Made by a program: the position numbers and the translations under genes. 30,636 bases of DNA from contig JAEYYV010000113.1 of the NCBI GenBank assembly GCA_023428295.1, positions 1 to 30,636 of the forward strand, given 5' to 3'. Below, piece by piece: positions 16,073-23,404 of this stretch. How positions within the stretch are numbered: the stretch's first letter is position 1; each line of letters begins with the position of its first letter. Under the pieces are notes generated by a model that ran no database searches, was not told the origin of the DNA, and was given only the letters and a program-made list of their open reading frames with translations. This DNA comes from Pseudomonadota bacterium. Lineage in GTDB: Bacteria; Myxococcota_A; Polyangia; Haliangiales; Haliangiaceae.

Positions 16073-16585
16073 ATGCTCCGCATCGCACTCGTCGTTCTCG
16101 CCCTCTCGGCGTGCAGCAAGAAGGACAAGGCTCCCGAGGACAAACCGGCCGAGAAGCCCGCGATCGATCTCACCGGGCCATGTGGTCCGCTCGCGGTGCT
16201 CGTCGACGGAGCGCCACTCGAAGGTCTCGTGCATGGCACGAGCGTGATCATGGAGAGCGGCAGCTATCGCACGCCGATGGTCCAGCTCTACAACCACGAC
16301 AAGGCCACGTGCGAAGAGGCGCTCACCGGGAGCCGCACGCCGCAGGAGAACGAGATCAACGTGCGCGCGTGGCACGGAGAGATGCCCGGCGTGGGCATCG
16401 ACGCGTTCACGCAGATCGAGGGCACGATCACGCTCGACAAGCCGACGGAGACGGTCGGCGAGACGATGCAGATCTGCGTGCGCGCGCCGGTGGTGTTCAC
16501 GCCGAACGCGGGTGCGTACACCGGCAAGAAGGTCTCGATCAGCGGAACGTTCGCGGCGCCGTTCTGCGGCGTGCGCAAGTCCTAA
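16073..16585 (+). CDS. Orphan lipoprotein
   Basis: The protein has 170 residues. The signal MLRIALVVLALSAC lipidates Cys 14, followed by a Lys/Glu/Pro linker (KKDKAPEDKPAEKP) and a beta-rich domain with four cysteines (GPCG, ATCEE, QICVR, PFCGV) that may form two disulfides. GGAG stands a few bases before ATG 16073, which fixes the start over an in-frame upstream codon at 16019. A TATGAT sequence at 16061-16066 looks like a -10 box but would start transcription almost at the ATG, so I do not rely on it. The family is unknown. It faces the lolA-like gene tail to tail with 14 bases between. Confidence 0.8.
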   Translation: MLRIALVVLALSACSKKDKAPEDKPAEKPAIDLTGPCGPLAVLVDGAPLEGLVHGTSVIMESGSYRTPMVQLYNHDKATCEEALTGSRTPQENEINVRAWHGEMPGVGIDAFTQIEGTITLDKPTETVGETMQICVRAPVVFTPNAGAYTGKKVSISGTFAAPFCGVRKS

Positions 16586-16599
16586 CTGTTAGTTCGGGA

Positions 16600-17403
16600 C
16601 TACTTGGTGGGCGCGGGAATCGGCGCGGGCGGAGCGTTCTTCACGTCGGCCGGCGCACCGCTGCCTTGCGCGTCCGCGTCGACGATGCGGTAGTTCTTCA
16701 CGCTCTTCTCGTCGAACTCGAACCACGTCTCCTTGATGGGCTTCTCGAAGTCCGGCGTGAAGAAGCGGAAGTGGTTCACGTTGTTCGACGAGTCGACGAT
16801 GATCGACTGCGAGACGTGGAAGTCCTTGGTGCTCGCGACGAGGAACAGCGCCTTGTACTGCGCCGACGGCTTCTTCGGCACGAGCTTCAACACGACATCC
16901 TCTTTGGTGCCGTACTTGCCGCTCGTGTCGAGCGAGGCGTTGAACTCTGCCTTGAGGTCGCCCTTGCCGTAGAGGAACGACACCGCGACGGGCATGAGAT
17001 CGTTCTGCAGGTTCTTCTTCACGACCTGCTTGTTGTCGTGCTCGACCATGTAGAGGTAGTTGCCGTTGGAGATGAAGGACTTCTTGGTGACGACTTTGTC
17101 CTTCTTCTTCTCGACGTAGTCCCAGCGCATCTTGCCGGGCTTCTGGATGTACAGCGAACCATCGCTCGTCTTGGTGCTGCCGAACGTGTCGTACGTCACC
17201 GACTGGCGGAACAGCGCGCTGACCTGCTTGATGTCGGCGTAGAACTTCTGGACCTTGTCCACGGCGTCAGCAGCGGACACGGTCGCGGTGGCGCCCGCTT
17301 GCATGAACACCGGCGCCGCCACCACGTGCTGCACGGCAGGTGCGGTGGGTTGCGGGTTGGAGAGCGCGAGGAACGAACGAGTGAGAAGTCCGATGAGGTC
17401 CAT
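16600..17403 (-). CDS. lolA: LolA-like outer-membrane lipoprotein carrier protein
   Basis: The protein has 267 residues. From about residue 45 it follows the LolA pattern: FYADIKQVSALFRQSVTY, the strand DGSLYIQKPGKMRWDY near 81-96, FISNGNYLYMVEHD, and later strands with FLVAST and VNHFRFF. LolA carries lipoproteins across the periplasm from LolCDE to LolB, forming a hydrophobic half-barrel. Two oddities are visible. The N-terminus (MDLIGLLTRSFLALSNPQP) is a poor Sec signal, and an in-frame TAG two codons upstream rules out extension. The C-terminus ends in a Pro/Ala-rich tail (APPAPIPAPTK). The many lipoproteins in this window fit the role. No lolB or lolCDE gene is nearby. Confidence 0.85.
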   Translation of the reverse strand: MDLIGLLTRSFLALSNPQPTAPAVQHVVAAPVFMQAGATATVSAADAVDKVQKFYADIKQVSALFRQSVTYDTFGSTKTSDGSLYIQKPGKMRWDYVEKKKDKVVTKKSFISNGNYLYMVEHDNKQVVKKNLQNDLMPVAVSFLYGKGDLKAEFNASLDTSGKYGTKEDVVLKLVPKKPSAQYKALFLVASTKDFHVSQSIIVDSSNNVNHFRFFTPDFEKPIKETWFEFDEKSVKNYRIVDADAQGSGAPADVKNAPPAPIPAPTK

Positions 17404-17538
17404 GGTCTAGCTACTTTCCGTGTGCCCAACAGGCACCATGCTGCTTTCGACGCACGGCGCTGCCCGACGATTCATGGTCCAGGAAGTCCTTGACGTCCAA
17501 GGTGGTAGCACGGTCGAGCGTTCGATACGCTACGACGG

Positions 17539-18189
17539 ATGAGACCGATCCTGCGGGTCGTGCCATTCCTCGCGCTCGCTGGCTGCCCCGGCCCTGGCAC
17601 GCAAACGCGGAGCGGCTCGCCCGACATCCAGCCGACCGGCCAGCTCGCGGATGAAGTGCTGTACCGCCCGACGTATGGCACCGCGGATCTGCAGAAGGCG
17701 CTGATCGCCGAGCGCGGCGCAGAAGCTCGCGGGGAAGCGCTCGTCACGGAGCTCGAGGCCAAAGACGGCACGGATGATCGCCTCCGCCTCGCGACCGCCG
17801 ATCTCGCGGTGCGCCGGCGGTTCATCGCGTCGCTCGAGGCGTGCGAGGCCACTGGCCGCTTCTGTCCGCCGCGACTCGACGATCCGCCGTGGGCGTTCGA
17901 TCCCGATCCGGACGTGCAACAGGCCCCCAAGCTCGACGTAGCGCTGCGCTTCGATCTCGCGAGCTGGCAAAAGATCGCGAGCGAGCTGCACGGCCGCGCG
18001 TGTGCGTGTCGAACGATCTCGTGCGTCGACAGCATGACCGTCGCCATCGAGCAGCTCGAGCCGCGTCCGATGCCCGAGGTGCAAGGCGACGAAGCAGCCA
18101 CGCAATCGATCACCTGGGCGCGCGAGTGTCTGTTCCGCCTGCGCGGCAAGAAAGCAACGCGAGTCGCGCGCACCCCCGTCGAGGAGTAG
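17539..18189 (+). CDS. Orphan lipoprotein
   Basis: The protein has 216 residues. The signal MRPILRVVPFLALAGC gives lipidated Cys 16, followed by a Gly/Pro/Ser linker (PGPGTQTRSGSPD). The body is mainly helical with many charged residues, and it holds a cysteine-rich stretch CACRTISC near residue 155. This could bind a metal or form disulfides. I recognise no family. The 135-base gap upstream is shared with the divergent lolA-like gene and holds a short palindrome (CCTTG-ACGTC-CAAGG at 17488-17502) that I do not consider significant on its own. The 3' end faces ftsK with 53 bases between and no clear terminator. Confidence 0.8.
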   Translation: MRPILRVVPFLALAGCPGPGTQTRSGSPDIQPTGQLADEVLYRPTYGTADLQKALIAERGAEARGEALVTELEAKDGTDDRLRLATADLAVRRRFIASLEACEATGRFCPPRLDDPPWAFDPDPDVQQAPKLDVALRFDLASWQKIASELHGRACACRTISCVDSMTVAIEQLEPRPMPEVQGDEAATQSITWARECLFRLRGKKATRVARTPVEE

Positions 18190-18242
18190 CGAGGCGCCTG
18201 CTCGTCCACGCCGGCACCTGCGTGCATCGGCGCGGGAACGAC

Positions 18243-20918
18243 CTACGCGGCAGCGACGAGCACTTCGCGCTTGTTCGTGTGATCCGGCGGCGAGACCACG
18301 CCTTGCTTCTCCATCTCCTCGACGAGACGCGCGGCGCGGTTGTAACCGATGCGCAGCTGACGCTGGACCCAGGAGATAGACGCGTTGCGCGTGGTCGTGA
18401 CGATGTACACGGCCTTGTCGTACATATCGTCGTCGGACTTGCCCTGCGGCATCCCCGAGCCCGCGTCGCCGCCGCCTTCGCCTTCTTCGTCCCGCGGCTT
18501 GAGGATGTCGAGGTTGTAGACAGGGCGGCCCTGCGTCTTCAGGAACTCGACGACGCGATGGATCTCTTCCTCGTCGACGTAGCAGCCGTGGAGACGCTGC
18601 GGAGCGCCACCGCGATCGGAGAACAGCATGTCGCCCGCGCCGAGGAGCGCTTCGGCGCCGTTCTGATCGAGGATGGTGCGCGAGTCGATCTTCGACGTGA
18701 CGTGGAATGCGATGCGCGACGGGAAGTTCGCCTTGATGAGACCCGTGATGACGTCGACCGACGGACGCTGCGTCGCGAGGATCAGGTGGATGCCGGCGGC
18801 GCGCGCCTTCTGCGCGATGCGCGCGACGGACGTCTCGACTTCCTTCGGCGCGCACATCATGAGGTCCGCGAACTCGTCGATCACGACGACGATGTACGGC
18901 AGACGGTGGGGCGGGGCGGTCACGAGCTTCTCGCGTGCATCCGCTTCCTCGGGCGACGCGGAATCGACGGCGCGGTTCACGTCGTCGACGAGCGCGGCCG
19001 CGGCAGCATCGGCAGCGGCGCGAAGCTTGTCGGCCTCGAGCTTTGCCATCTGCTTGCCGACCTTCTCGTTGAACGTGGTGATGTCACGCACGCCCATGTT
19101 CGCGAGCAGATCGTAGCGGCGCTCCATCTCCTCGACGGCCCAGCGCAGCGCGAGGTTTGCCTTCTTGGGATCCGTCACGACCGGCAGGAGGAGATGCGGG
19201 ACGCCCTCGTAGATCGAGAGCTCGAGCATCTTCGGGTCCACCATGATCATGCGGACGTCCTCGGGGCTGCAGTGATAGAGCAGCGACGAGATCATCGCGT
19301 TGACGGCGACGGACTTACCGGAGCCGGTCGTGCCGGCGACGAGCAAGTGCGGCATGCGCGCCAGATCGACGACCGCCGGGCCACCTTCGATGTCCTTACC
19401 GAGCGCCATGGGGAGCTTCGCGCGGCCCTTGCGGAACGCGTCGTCGGCGAGGATCTCCTTGATGAAGACCTTCTCGCGGCTCTTGTTCGGAACCTCGATG
19501 CCAACGGCGGCCTTACCCGGAATGGGCGCGACGATGCGAACGCGCAGTGCCTCGAGTGCGAGCGCGAGATCGTCGGTGAGGTTCGTGATCTTGTTGACGC
19601 GCGTGCCCGGTGCCGGCGCGAACTCGTACATGGTGACGACGGGGCCCGGGCGGATCGCGACGACGTCGCCCTTCACGCCGTAGTTCTCGAGCGTCTGCGT
19701 GAGCTTCGCGGAGAGCTCGAGCATGGCCGTCTTGTCGACGGTGTTCACGCTCGAGGAGTCGTAGTTGAGCAGCTGGATCGAAGGCAGCTGATAGTCGCCG
19801 TCGCCGAGCTTGATGAAGCTGCGCTCTGCTTCGGCGGCCTTCTCCTTGGCAGCCATCTCCGCCTTGTCGGCGTGCTTGAAGCGGGACTCGACGATGAGCG
19901 GACCATCCGCGGCGTTCGAGTTGGCTGCGCCGGCAACTTCTCCGGGGCCCGGCTCGTCGACGACGACCAGCGCGGGTGCCTCGTTTGCCTCCGCGATCGG
20001 CGGCGCCTTGGTTCCCGACGGGAAGCGCGAGCGCTTGGCCTTCGCAATGACGGGCTCCTTCGCGACGACAGGCTCTGCGTGATCCGCGCCTTGCGCTTCG
20101 ACCACCTCGATCGCGGGCGGCGAGAAGTCCACCTCGGTCTGCTGCGGCTCCTTCTTCTCGCGCTTCTTCTTGGGCGTGGGCTGCGAGCGATCATGGATCA
20201 CCGGCTCGGCGCCGTTCTCGTCGTCGGCGACCTCCATGACATCCTCGGCCTCATCCTCATCCTCATCCTCGTCGTCACGCTCCTCGCGCTCCGGGAGGAT
20301 CGCGCGCACCACGTCGGCGCAGAAGCGCGCCATCGCGTACGCCGCCGCACGCAGCGCACGACCGACCGCGGCGATCGCACGTCCGATCGCACGCACGACA
20401 TCACCCATGCGAAGCGGCGTGGCCACGACGACCGCGACCACGAGACCCACGCAGCCGAGCAGCGCCGTCCCTGCCGTGCTGATCACGGAGCGCAGGATCT
20501 CTGCGAGGTGCTCGCCGATCGCGCCGCCGGGCCCGTGACCCGCGACGCGGTAACCGGAGAACGCGAGGTGCACGAGCGTGGCGAGGGAGACGATGCCGAT
20601 GATCGTTCCCGCGAAGATCACGATCGGCATGACGGGATCGCGCTCGAGCAGCGTGCGCACGCTCGCGATCGCCAGCAGCACGATCAACGCATAGCCGCAG
20701 ACACCTCCGAGCCCGTAGAACAGGCCGGCGGTCGCTCGACCGAACGGACCCATGACGAGCGCGTTGGCTTGCAGCGACAGCATCGCGACCAACAGGAACA
20801 GCGCAGCACCGAGGCCGATGACGCCCAGCACCTCATGGCGCCGGTCCGATTCGGTCTTGTGACTCGCCGAACTATCACGAATCTTTCGGTTCTTGGACAT
20901 AGCGGTTCCGAGGAGCAC
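18243..20918 (-). CDS. ftsK: DNA translocase FtsK/SpoIIIE
   Basis: The protein has 891 residues from GTG 20918, or 885 from ATG 20900. GTG has AGGA four bases upstream, so I prefer it slightly. The N-terminus has four transmembrane segments (roughly residues 30-165). A linker of about 200 residues is rich in Glu/Asp and Pro, with an acidic (ED)n run encoded by a TCC/TCA-type repeat near 20246-20280. The motor follows: alpha domain, Walker A GTTGSGKS (529-536), Walker B VVVIDEFADLMM, and a conserved LATQRPSVDVITGLIKAN stretch. The last 65 residues are the gamma winged helix (YDKAVYIVT, SISWVQRQLRIGYNRAARL) that reads KOPS-like DNA sites. It pumps DNA at the septum during chromosome dimer resolution. 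Confidence 0.97.
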   Translation of the reverse strand: MLLGTAMSKNRKIRDSSASHKTESDRRHEVLGVIGLGAALFLLVAMLSLQANALVMGPFGRATAGLFYGLGGVCGYALIVLLAIASVRTLLERDPVMPIVIFAGTIIGIVSLATLVHLAFSGYRVAGHGPGGAIGEHLAEILRSVISTAGTALLGCVGLVVAVVVATPLRMGDVVRAIGRAIAAVGRALRAAAYAMARFCADVVRAILPEREERDDEDEDEDEAEDVMEVADDENGAEPVIHDRSQPTPKKKREKKEPQQTEVDFSPPAIEVVEAQGADHAEPVVAKEPVIAKAKRSRFPSGTKAPPIAEANEAPALVVVDEPGPGEVAGAANSNAADGPLIVESRFKHADKAEMAAKEKAAEAERSFIKLGDGDYQLPSIQLLNYDSSSVNTVDKTAMLELSAKLTQTLENYGVKGDVVAIRPGPVVTMYEFAPAPGTRVNKITNLTDDLALALEALRVRIVAPIPGKAAVGIEVPNKSREKVFIKEILADDAFRKGRAKLPMALGKDIEGGPAVVDLARMPHLLVAGTTGSGKSVAVNAMISSLLYHCSPEDVRMIMVDPKMLELSIYEGVPHLLLPVVTDPKKANLALRWAVEEMERRYDLLANMGVRDITTFNEKVGKQMAKLEADKLRAAADAAAAALVDDVNRAVDSASPEEADAREKLVTAPPHRLPYIVVVIDEFADLMMCAPKEVETSVARIAQKARAAGIHLILATQRPSVDVITGLIKANFPSRIAFHVTSKIDSRTILDQNGAEALLGAGDMLFSDRGGAPQRLHGCYVDEEEIHRVVEFLKTQGRPVYNLDILKPRDEEGEGGGDAGSGMPQGKSDDDMYDKAVYIVTTTRNASISWVQRQLRIGYNRAARLVEEMEKQGVVSPPDHTNKREVLVAAA

Positions 20919-20922
20919 CTTA

Positions 20923-20926
20923 TCCT
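20923..20926 (-). promoter_or_regulatory. Shine-Dalgarno supporting a GTG start for ftsK
   Basis: On the minus strand AGGA is followed by TAAG and GTG. The alternative ATG six codons later has only a weak GGAA before it, so this site favours GTG 20918. Confidence 0.5.
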
Positions 20927-20988
20927 ACATCCGCCCACCGGGCGGCCCAACTTTTCGTTCGTGGGGCGGACATGGGAACCTGGCGACG

Positions 20989-21732
20989 ATGGGACGCAGG
21001 TTGGGGGTCGCGAGGAAGCTGCGGGCGGCCGATCCCGTCGCGGACCTGAAGCGGCGCCTCGCCCGCACACCTCACGCGCTCCGGCGGACGACCCGGGTGT
21101 GGTGGAAGGACCATGGCTTCGCGGAGCAGATCGCGAGCGCGGGCACGGCCGAGGTCGGAAAGCGCGTGGGCATCATCTTGATGAAGCAACGGGCCGCGCT
21201 CGTGAAGCGCGCGGGCCTGGTCGTGCTTGGCGAGCTGGTCGGCGAGCACCTGCACAACCTCGATCTCCCGGCGCTCGGCGCGCTCTTGCACGACGGGCAC
21301 CTCACCGATGCACTCGTCGAACCGTTCGCGATCCGTGTGCTCGGCCGGATGCTCGAGCGAGACGACATCCGCATGAACGCGATCTACGACCTCGCACGAT
21401 GGCGCCATGCAGAGACAGCGTGGCAGCGCCACGCGATGTGCCTCGCGTTTCTGGGGCTCGCTCCTCGTGCGCGCGACATCCCTGGCCTCTGCGAGATGAT
21501 CTTCGCGATCTGCTCGAGCGTGGTGTGGTCGATCGACGAGATCGATCAGCGCGCCGTGGGTCGCATCCTGCGCGAGCTGTCCACGGCCGAGCCGGATCGC
21601 GTCGAGGAGTTCTTCATTCGTTACTGCCGCTTCATGTCCAAGGCGTGTGCGCGCACGGTCGTGTCTCGGTACTCGCCCGCTCGACGAGACGAGCTGCTCG
21701 CGCACTACAAGCGCGCGACGACTATTCGATGA
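20989..21732 (+). CDS. AlkD-like DNA alkylation repair protein (HEAT-like repeats)
   Basis: The protein has 247 residues from ATG 20989; the open frame reaches 20893 but the earlier part is unlike the family. The body is all-helical with HEAT-like pairs, matching AlkC/AlkD glycosylases in length. The family pattern is visible in LARWRHAETAWQRHAMCLAFL (W...W.R) and QRAVGRILRELSTAEPDRV, which corresponds to the QKAxGWxLRE helix of AlkD, followed by a final FMSKACARTVVSRY helix. AlkD removes bulky or cationic N3/N7-alkyl purines without base flipping. The conserved tryptophan usually found after the AVG stretch is replaced here (AVGRIL), so activity is not assured. The gene diverges from ftsK and overlaps the next gene tail to tail by 11 bases. 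Confidence 0.78.
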   Translation: MGRRLGVARKLRAADPVADLKRRLARTPHALRRTTRVWWKDHGFAEQIASAGTAEVGKRVGIILMKQRAALVKRAGLVVLGELVGEHLHNLDLPALGALLHDGHLTDALVEPFAIRVLGRMLERDDIRMNAIYDLARWRHAETAWQRHAMCLAFLGLAPRARDIPGLCEMIFAICSSVVWSIDEIDQRAVGRILRELSTAEPDRVEEFFIRYCRFMSKACARTVVSRYSPARRDELLAHYKRATTIR

Positions 21733-22300
21733 AGTTCAGCGAGAACACCGCGGCGAGCGACACGTTGCGGCGATCGAGCATGTCCGTGCTCGCGACCGCG
21801 CCGACCGTCATCGCGCGCGAGAGGAAGAACTCGGCGCGTGCGCGCATCTCGATGACGGGTTGCTTCTTGAAGCCCGCGACATCCATTCCCAGATCGCTCT
21901 CGACCCACGTGTCGCGAACGCCGAGTGCTGCATCCCCACCGAACATGAACGACCGGTGCACCGCGTGCAGACCTGCATACGCCTTGAGGTTGAGGCTGTT
22001 GCCGCCGAGCGGGCCGATGTAGCCGGGCTGTTGCTCGCCGCCGACGGTGCGCGCGATGGTACGCGTCTGGGTGATCTCGCCGGTGATGCGCCCGTTGTCG
22101 ACTTCCGCACCGAAGTGGAAGTGCTTGCCTGCCCCGATGCGGATGCCGAACCGTACCTGATCTGCGTCGAGCGCCGTGCTGTCGGTGACACCGACGCGAC
22201 TGCGCACGTAGCCGAGATCGAACGACGCGCCCTTGCCGTCGTCGGCATACGCCGAGGTGGATGCGAGGATGACCAGAACCGACGCCGCTACGATTCGCAT
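21722..22300 (-). CDS. Predicted outer-membrane beta-barrel protein
   Basis: The protein has 192 residues. A Sec signal (MRIVAASVLVILASTSAYA, cut near residue 20) precedes about eight amphipathic strands separated by short turns (GASFDLGYVRSRVGV, VRFGIRIGAGKHFHFGAEVD, SLNLKAYAGLHAVH, SFMFGGDAALGVRD, VIEMRARAEFFLS, AMTVGAVASTD, NVSLAAVFSLNF). This is the spacing of a small eight-stranded barrel, close in size to OmpA/OmpW-type domains, though I cannot assign a family. There is no cysteine in the mature chain. ATG 22300 was chosen because it begins the signal peptide. It follows the small coiled-coil membrane protein gene on the same strand after 72 bases. Confidence 0.75.
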   Translation of the reverse strand: MRIVAASVLVILASTSAYADDGKGASFDLGYVRSRVGVTDSTALDADQVRFGIRIGAGKHFHFGAEVDNGRITGEITQTRTIARTVGGEQQPGYIGPLGGNSLNLKAYAGLHAVHRSFMFGGDAALGVRDTWVESDLGMDVAGFKKQPVIEMRARAEFFLSRAMTVGAVASTDMLDRRNVSLAAVFSLNFIE

Positions 22301-22372
22301 GAAGCCAAGATACTCGCGCTCGTCGAAGCCGCAGTTGGCAGGGTCTGGCAACGCGAGCGAGTTAACGAGACT

Positions 22373-22747
22373 TCACGTCAACGCTGTCGCGGGCGCTGCG
22401 ACGACGCCGCTCTTGCGACGCCCGCGCATGAACAAGAATGTACCGAGCGCCAGCACGCCGACCGCTCCGCCACCGAACAGGAGCGACTCGTTCCGGCGAC
22501 GCTCCACACTCTCTACAGCGAAGCGCAGGTTCTCCGTGGCGCTCTCCGTGCGCCTGATCGCGATCTCGAGCTCGCTCGCTCGCGCATTCGCGCTGACCTT
22601 GTCGAGCAACAACGTCTCCGCACGAAGCTCCGCTTCTGCGCGTGCGAGGTAGTCCTTGTTGCGCAGGTATCCAGGGATCGTGTCCGACAGGATGATTCCG
22701 CCGCCGACGAGCGCTCCCACGATCAGCAGCAGTCCAATGATCTTCAT
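22373..22747 (-). CDS. Small membrane protein with coiled coil between two transmembrane segments
   Basis: The protein has 124 residues. A first hydrophobic segment (MKIIGLLLIVGALVGGGIIL) is followed by about 65 charged, heptad-like residues (LARAEAELRAETLLLDKVSA and onwards), a second hydrophobic segment (LLFGGGAVGVLALGTFLFM) and a basic end (RGRRK). Both ends are then on the same side, and the coiled coil would sit in the periplasm or the cytoplasm. I recognise no family. It is on the same strand as the beta-barrel gene 72 bases downstream, so co-transcription is possible. The start ATG 22747 begins the first membrane segment. Confidence 0.72.
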   Translation of the reverse strand: MKIIGLLLIVGALVGGGIILSDTIPGYLRNKDYLARAEAELRAETLLLDKVSANARASELEIAIRRTESATENLRFAVESVERRRNESLLFGGGAVGVLALGTFLFMRGRRKSGVVAAPATALT

Positions 22748-22872
22748 GCCGGCTCGGACGCACGGGCACCGTGTGGCGTCGCGTGTCAAGGCTTGGCAGC
22801 TACGGCCATGCTCTGTGCAGAACCGGCCGGCAGCGGCGCCTTCCGGTTGCCGTTGCCTGTAGCATCGATTCG

Positions 22873-23403
22873 ATGGGGCGAATCCTGTTGCTCCTGATCG
22901 CGGGGTGCGGACGGATCGCGTTCGATCCGATCGTCGACGCACGTGATGACGGCGTGACGACCGACGGGACGACCGGTGGCATGACCGACGGCATGACCGA
23001 CGGCATGACCGGGACAACCGACGGAACAACCGGCGGCATAACCGACGCGGCGGTCGCGTGTGACACGAATCCGCAGTGTCCCGGGATCACGATCCCGCTG
23101 TTCGTCGGCAGCACCACGGCCGACATCCCGCCCGGCAACTACGGCTTTAGCGGGTCGTGCGGAGGCACGACGACCAACGAGGCGGTGGTGGGGCTACGGC
23201 CGGTCACTGGCGGCACGTTCACGCTGTCGGTCACCGCGGGCGCACCCGCGATCATCGTGCTGCGCGATCGCTGTTGCACGGGGATCGAGCTCGCATGCCA
23301 GCTCGACACCGTGACGTTCACGCGGGCTGCCAACGAGACGGTCTACGTGAGCATCGAGGCATCGAGCACGGACGACATCTCGATCAGCGTCGACGGGATC
23401 TGA
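22873..23403 (+). CDS. Orphan lipoprotein with T/M-TDG repeat linker
   Basis: The protein has 176 residues. The signal MGRILLLLIAGC gives lipidated Cys 12. Residues about 28-60 are a low-complexity linker of TTDG, TTGG and MTDG units. A beta-sandwich-like domain of about 115 residues follows (PGNYGFSGSCGG, GGTFTLSVTAGAPAIIVLRD, CCTGIELAC, NETVYVSIEASS, ISISVDG), which resembles the bacterial pre-peptidase C-terminal-type beta domains that bind or display ligands. Six cysteines suggest disulfides. The linker probably holds the domain away from the membrane. The stop is one base from the stop of the convergent uvrC gene. Confidence 0.8.
   Translation: MGRILLLLIAGCGRIAFDPIVDARDDGVTTDGTTGGMTDGMTDGMTGTTDGTTGGITDAAVACDTNPQCPGITIPLFVGSTTADIPPGNYGFSGSCGGTTTNEAVVGLRPVTGGTFTLSVTAGAPAIIVLRDRCCTGIELACQLDTVTFTRAANETVYVSIEASSTDDISISVDGI
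22957..23049 (+). repeat. In-frame 12-base tandem repeat in lipoprotein linker
   Basis: The unit ATGACCGACGGC is perfect in two adjacent copies from 22981 to 23004 and continues as a half copy. Degenerate versions (ACGACCGACGGG, ACAACCGGCGGC) flank it on both sides. Each unit codes for a TDG-type tetrapeptide, so changes in copy number keep the frame and would alter linker length. Confidence 0.85.
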
Positions 23404-23404
23404 C

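Noticed and set aside
17488..17502. Inverted repeat CCTTG-ACGTC-CAAGG between lolA-like and lipoprotein genes
   Set aside because: Five-base arms are common by chance in a gap of this size; without a second copy or a regulator nearby it is not supported as an operator.
17841..22022. A 1393-codon open frame on the plus strand
   Set aside because: It runs antisense through ftsK and parts of four other genes. Its product is Arg/Asp/His-rich without domains, as expected for a complementary frame in high-GC coding DNA.
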